Assembly: GCA_025463105.1 (NCBI GenBank)
Contig: JAOAPW010000120.1
Coordinates: forward strand, 1-7,992
Direction: 5' to 3'
Length of the DNA: 7,992 nucleotides
Origin: Candidatus Acidiferrum typicum
GTDB lineage: Bacteria > Acidobacteriota > Terriglobia > Acidiferrales > UBA7541
The notes beneath the pieces were generated by a model. It was not told the DNA's origin. It worked only from the letters and a program-made list of their open reading frames with translations, and made no database searches. Shown here one piece after another: positions 5,418 through 7,992 of the stretch; the stretch's first letter is position 1; the number at the start of each line of letters is the position of its first letter. The translations under genes and the position numbers were made by a program.

Positions 5418-5786
5418 ATGCGCGGCAGGCTGGGCCACATCGAGCCGCTGGAAAGCGTTGGCTGGGTGAGCTTACAAGAACAAATAGATCGGTGGGCGGG
5501 CAAAGGGATGGCATGGCTTCTGCGTAAGGTAGTGGCTATGGTGCTCCGAAATGTTACGCCAGTGTCCTCATCCGGACGATTTCCCGCCGGCGCTACCCGG
5601 AGCCCGCAGAAGACAAGCACCGGCACTCGACCCTCCATCCCTTTGCATCGCGATCCATATTGCGGCACTCATGTCTCACCTGAGATTTCTTTTCGACTCG
5701 AGCAAGCGGGCCAGGTTTTCCATTTTTGTTCGGTTGAATGCCGGACGCGGTACAAACAATCATCACAGCGAGCGGCAAGCGCGTAA
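5418..5786 (+). CDS. YHS/TRASH-like metal-binding domain protein
   Basis: The recognisable part is the C-terminal half, residues about 77-113. It contains HRDPYCGTHVSP (77-88), a short strand region (ISFRLEQAGQVF) and HFCSVECRTRY (102-112). This is the DPxCGxxV ... FCSxxCxxxF/Y pattern of YHS-type domains, which are thought to bind a metal ion through the cysteines (82, 104, 108). The usual residue before Cys82 is Val or Met; here it is Tyr. The N-terminal part is not recognised. In related proteins it is often a membrane helix, and here MAWLLRKVVAMVLRN (31-45) may be a short remnant. The start is uncertain: the ATG at 5418 has AGGA too close to it, and the ATG at 5508 (Met31) is an alternative after GGGCAAAGGG. 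The gene ends 27 bases before gdhA on the same strand, so co-transcription is likely. No function can be stated beyond probable metal binding. Confidence 0.75.
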   Translation: MRGRLGHIEPLESVGWVSLQEQIDRWAGKGMAWLLRKVVAMVLRNVTPVSSSGRFPAGATRSPQKTSTGTRPSIPLHRDPYCGTHVSPEISFRLEQAGQVFHFCSVECRTRYKQSSQRAASA

Positions 5787-5813
5787 TCGCGTTACTCAAG
5801 GAGAGAAATATCC

Positions 5814-7115
5814 ATGGCCACGGTGGTAAAAACGGTTCCCCAACCCGTCGTACCGCGGATGGCGCCGCGTGAAGATTTAAATCCGTTCCGCATCGCGCAA
5901 ATCCAGTTCGATATGGCGGCGGAGTACCTGAAACTTGATCCGGGCCTGCGGCAGATTCTGCGCACGCCGAAGCGCGTAATGGAAGTTGCGATCCCTGTGA
6001 AACTGGATAACGGCCAGGTGAAAGTTTTTACCGGTTTCCGCGTGCAGCACAATGTGGCTCGCGGTCCAGCCAAGGGCGGCCTGCGGTATCACCCTAACGT
6101 GACTGTCGACGAAGTGAAAGCGCTGGCCGCATGGATGACGTGGAAAACGGCGACGGTGAATCTACCGTATGGTGGCGCCAAGGGTGGAGTCGTGTGCGAT
6201 CCCAAGCGCATGTCCAAGGGCGAACTCGAGCGCATGACGCGCCGCTACGCCGCTGAGATTCAGCCTATCATTGGCCCGGAAGTCGATATCCCCGCGCCCG
6301 ACGTATACACCGACGCGCAAACAATGGCGTGGATCATGGACACCTACTCAATGACCGTGGGGCACGCGTCGCCGGGTGTCGTCACGGGCAAGCCTGTCTC
6401 GATTGGCGGTTCCGAAGGCCGCTCGGACGCAACCGGGCGAGGCTGCCTGTACGTTGTCGAAGAAGCGTGCAAGGTGAAGAAAATTTCGCTGCGGGGCGCC
6501 TCGGTCGCAATTCAGGGATTCGGCAATGTCGGCTCTGCGGTTGCGCGCTTATTCGCGGAGAAAAAAGCCAAGATCGTCGCGATCAGCGATTCGCGTGGAG
6601 GTGTACACAACCCTCGCGGAATCGATCCCCTGCGCGCCATCCGTTACAAAGAGCGCGCCGGCACGGTTGTTGGAATGCCTGGCGCATCGCGCATCTCCAA
6701 TGACGAACTGCTGGCTCTCAAGTGCGACATTCTGATTCCCGCGGCGCTTGAAAATGTGATCACGCTGCACAATGCCGATCAGATTAAGGCGAAAATCATT
6801 GCCGAAGCTGCTAACGGACCCACCACGCCGCATGCCGACGAAGTCCTCGCGCGCAAAGGCGTATTCGTCGTGCCGGATATTCTTGCCAATGCCGGCGGCG
6901 TAACGGTCAGCTATTTCGAGTGGGCACAGGATCTGCAGGGCTTTTTCTGGCAGGTTCAGGAAGTCAACTCGAAGCTGGAATCCGTGATGAAGCGCGCATT
7001 CAACGACGTCCACGAATCAATGCGCAAATTTCACGTTTATCCCCGCGCCGCGGCATACATTCTCGCCGTCGGTCGCGTTGCCGAAGCCATGACGGTGCGA
7101 GGACTTTTTCCGTAG
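5814..7115 (+). CDS. gdhA: Glutamate dehydrogenase (Glu/Leu/Phe/Val dehydrogenase family), probably NAD-dependent
   Basis: The enzyme interconverts glutamate and 2-oxoglutarate plus ammonia in the cytoplasm, as a hexamer of about 430-residue subunits; the product is 433 residues. Substrate-site lysines align with those of the clostridial enzyme with a fixed offset of two: Lys87 (GPAKGGLRYHP), Lys111 (WKTATVNLP) and the catalytic Lys123 (PYGGAKGGV). Asp163 (IPAPDVYTD) is the catalytic aspartate. Ser366 in NAGGVTVSYFEW (359-370) completes the glutamate pocket. The Rossmann loop is GFGNVG (235-240), and Asp259 at the end of the next strand (AISDSRGG) favours NAD over NADP, as in RocG-type enzymes. 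That cofactor call is inference. The start is fixed by AAGGAG (5798-5803) ten bases before the ATG. It follows the YHS-type gene closely, and a REP-like repeat lies 48 bases past the stop. A role in glutamate catabolism or ammonia assimilation cannot be decided from the window. Confidence 0.97.
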   Translation: MATVVKTVPQPVVPRMAPREDLNPFRIAQIQFDMAAEYLKLDPGLRQILRTPKRVMEVAIPVKLDNGQVKVFTGFRVQHNVARGPAKGGLRYHPNVTVDEVKALAAWMTWKTATVNLPYGGAKGGVVCDPKRMSKGELERMTRRYAAEIQPIIGPEVDIPAPDVYTDAQTMAWIMDTYSMTVGHASPGVVTGKPVSIGGSEGRSDATGRGCLYVVEEACKVKKISLRGASVAIQGFGNVGSAVARLFAEKKAKIVAISDSRGGVHNPRGIDPLRAIRYKERAGTVVGMPGASRISNDELLALKCDILIPAALENVITLHNADQIKAKIIAEAANGPTTPHADEVLARKGVFVVPDILANAGGVTVSYFEWAQDLQGFFWQVQEVNSKLESVMKRAFNDVHESMRKFHVYPRAAAYILAVGRVAEAMTVRGLFP

Positions 7116-7163
7116 GGCGAGTAACGACTGATTAAAAAATCCAGCTGAGCTGTATGGTGGAAA

Positions 7164-7230
7164 CCCGGGAACGCCAATCTCCTGATTGGCGTCCTGTAAA
7201 TTCGCCAATCGGGAGATTGGCGTTCCCGGG
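7164..7230. repeat. REP-like inverted repeat, second family
   Basis: Two 28-base arms (7164-7191 and 7203-7230) are reverse complements with one mismatch, separated by 11 bases. The outer part is CCCGGGAACGCC; the inner part of each arm folds by itself, for example CGCCAATC-TCCT-GATTGGCG with eight pairs. It lies between the convergent ends of gdhA and the DUF1572 gene. No T-run follows on either strand, so it is not a standard intrinsic terminator, but the long hairpin could protect or end the transcripts. Its sequence is unrelated to the repeat before btuF. Confidence 0.88.
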
Positions 7231-7286
7231 AAACACCGCCGGTAGATGTTTGCCTATCCCGAATGGAATCTCGTAAGAAATGCAGG

Positions 7287-7835
7287 CTAGCGTTGGGAAG
7301 CCTTGCCGGAAGCCACTCTTTCATTATATTCCGCTGATTGGCGACGAGGCACCGAAAGAGTTTTCCAATTCGGCCCGACGAAATGTTTCGCAAGAAAGAC
7401 GATTTGTCCGACGTGATACGCGTAATGTCCCATCTGACGGTTGACGGCCTGCATCACTGAGTGCGCTTCTCCGCGAATGGGGATTTTGCGGCCCATATCC
7501 GCCTCGGTTAGCGGCTCCAGAGCGTCAAAAACAAGCTTCCAGTTTGTTTCCCACAGCGCCATTATCTCTGCCCGTGTTTCCGGCGGAGTTTCAAATTCAG
7601 TGTCGCGATGCCGGTCGGGTTTCTCGCCATCAGATGTAAGAAAATCAGTCCAGCGCGAGCGCATGTTCCCCGCCATGTGTTTCACGATCGTAGCGATGGA
7701 GTTTGATTCGTCATCCAGAGTGATATGGAGCGCGTCGTCGGGAGTTTGCTGCAGCGCGCCATCACCGAGTTTTTTGTAATAACGGAAGAGGCTGAGCGAG
7801 TCTTTCACGTAGTCGGTTGTGAATTCGAGTGCCAT
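7287..7835 (-). CDS. DUF1572 family protein (DinB/YfiT-like four-helix fold)
   Basis: The product is 182 residues from the ATG at 7835 (MALEFTTDYVKDSLSLFRYY). The segment DDESNSIATIVKHMAGNMRS, followed by RWTDFLTSDGEKP (about 41-73), is the hallmark of DUF1572. These proteins belong to the DinB/YfiT-like superfamily of four-helix bundles that usually hold a divalent metal through three histidines. Candidates are His53 (VKHMAGN), His137 and His141 (MGHYAYHVGQI). Known relatives include metal-dependent thiol transferases and hydrolases, but DUF1572 itself has no established reaction. The frame is open to an ATG at 7886, but the added residues (MPFHPLDFRATTEQNSG) are not family-like. No ribosome-binding site lies close to 7835; GGAG is 12 bases away. 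A -10-like CAGAAT ends 6 bases before the ATG, so the message may be leaderless. It converges on gdhA and is divergent from the gene at the right edge. Confidence 0.93.
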   Translation of the reverse strand: MALEFTTDYVKDSLSLFRYYKKLGDGALQQTPDDALHITLDDESNSIATIVKHMAGNMRSRWTDFLTSDGEKPDRHRDTEFETPPETRAEIMALWETNWKLVFDALEPLTEADMGRKIPIRGEAHSVMQAVNRQMGHYAYHVGQIVFLAKHFVGPNWKTLSVPRRQSAEYNERVASGKASQR

Positions 7836-7841
7836 GCCCGA

Positions 7842-7870
7842 ATTCTGCTCCGTCGTCGCACGAAAATCAA
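7842..7870 (-). promoter_or_regulatory. Candidate promoter of the DUF1572 gene
   Basis: On the minus strand TTGATT (7870-7865) and CAGAAT (7847-7842) are 17 bases apart, each four of six to consensus. The -10 element ends 6 bases before the ATG, so transcription would begin at or next to the start codon. Confidence 0.35.
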
Positions 7871-7933
7871 GCGGATGGAAAGGCATCCCCCCGACGGCCT
7901 GCGTGAGGTGTCACCGTGAATCCATTTCTGGCG

Positions 7934-7939
7934 TAGAAT
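7934..7939 (+). promoter_or_regulatory. Candidate -10 element of the right-edge gene
   Basis: TAGAAT (five of six to TATAAT) ends 6 bases before the ATG at 7946. No -35 of quality is seen at 16-18 bases, and no ribosome-binding site precedes the ATG. This suggests a leaderless message. Confidence 0.35.
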
Positions 7940-7945
7940 AGTGCC

Positions 7946-7992
7946 ATGGCCAAGAAGCCAACACCGCCCATCGAAGTGATCTGCCCGTGCTG
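7946..7992 (+). CDS. Hypothetical protein with N-terminal CPCC motif, cut by the right edge
   Basis: Fifteen complete codons are visible: MAKKPTPPIEVICPC, followed by TG that would give another Cys or Trp. The start MAKKPTPPIEVxCPCC is familiar from short hypothetical proteins of Acidobacteriota, where the cysteines look like half of a zinc ribbon. That is recall, not a search result. No ribosome-binding site is present; a TAGAAT lies 6 bases before the ATG. It is divergent from the DUF1572 gene with 110 bases between the start codons. Function unknown. Confidence 0.7.
   Translation, partial: MAKKPTPPIEVICPC

Noticed and set aside
6549..7013. Minus-strand open frame of 154 codons opposite gdhA
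   Set aside because: Antisense shadow of a strongly conserved gene.

Overview
The window looks like a chromosomal segment of an Acidobacteriota (Terriglobia-like) bacterium. This rests on protein resemblance: a DUF1572 DinB-like protein, a small YHS-type protein placed before a glutamate dehydrogenase, and an N-terminus beginning MAKKPTPPIEVICPCC. The moderately GC-rich sequence, short Rossmann-type enzymes and scattered palindromic intergenic repeats fit. The phylum is inference; there is no rRNA or marker tree here.

Left part (1-1490, minus strand): a vitamin B12 uptake locus. Read in the minus direction it runs: a sigma70-like promoter, a cobalamin riboswitch aptamer, a U-tract terminator that can act as its expression platform, a REP-like inverted repeat, btuF (periplasmic B12-binding protein) and the first codons of a FecCD/BtuC-type permease that leaves the window. 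B12 sufficiency would stop transcription before btuF.

Centre-left (1491-3240): two more minus-strand genes, an enoyl-CoA hydratase/isomerase of the dienoyl-CoA hydratase-like branch and, 38 bases after it, a single-pass membrane protein with a DUF4864/NTF2-like outer domain. The gap between the hydratase and the divergent serS is largely a degenerate 7-base tandem repeat.

Centre (3240-4947): seryl-tRNA synthetase on the plus strand converges on a small secreted cysteine-containing protein on the minus strand. One long hairpin between them is a strong terminator for the minus-strand gene and a weak one for serS.

Right (4948-7992): about 470 bases without a convincing gene, then a YHS-type metal-binding protein and an NAD-type glutamate dehydrogenase as a tight plus-strand pair, a second and different REP-like inverted repeat, a DUF1572 protein on the minus strand, and a divergent gene cut by the right edge. 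The last two genes each have a -10-like hexamer exactly 6 bases before the ATG.

No mobile element, CRISPR array, tRNA or rRNA was seen. The most notable items are the heptamer repeat before serS, the complete B12 attenuator with a repeat lodged between it and btuF, and the two different palindromic repeat families.
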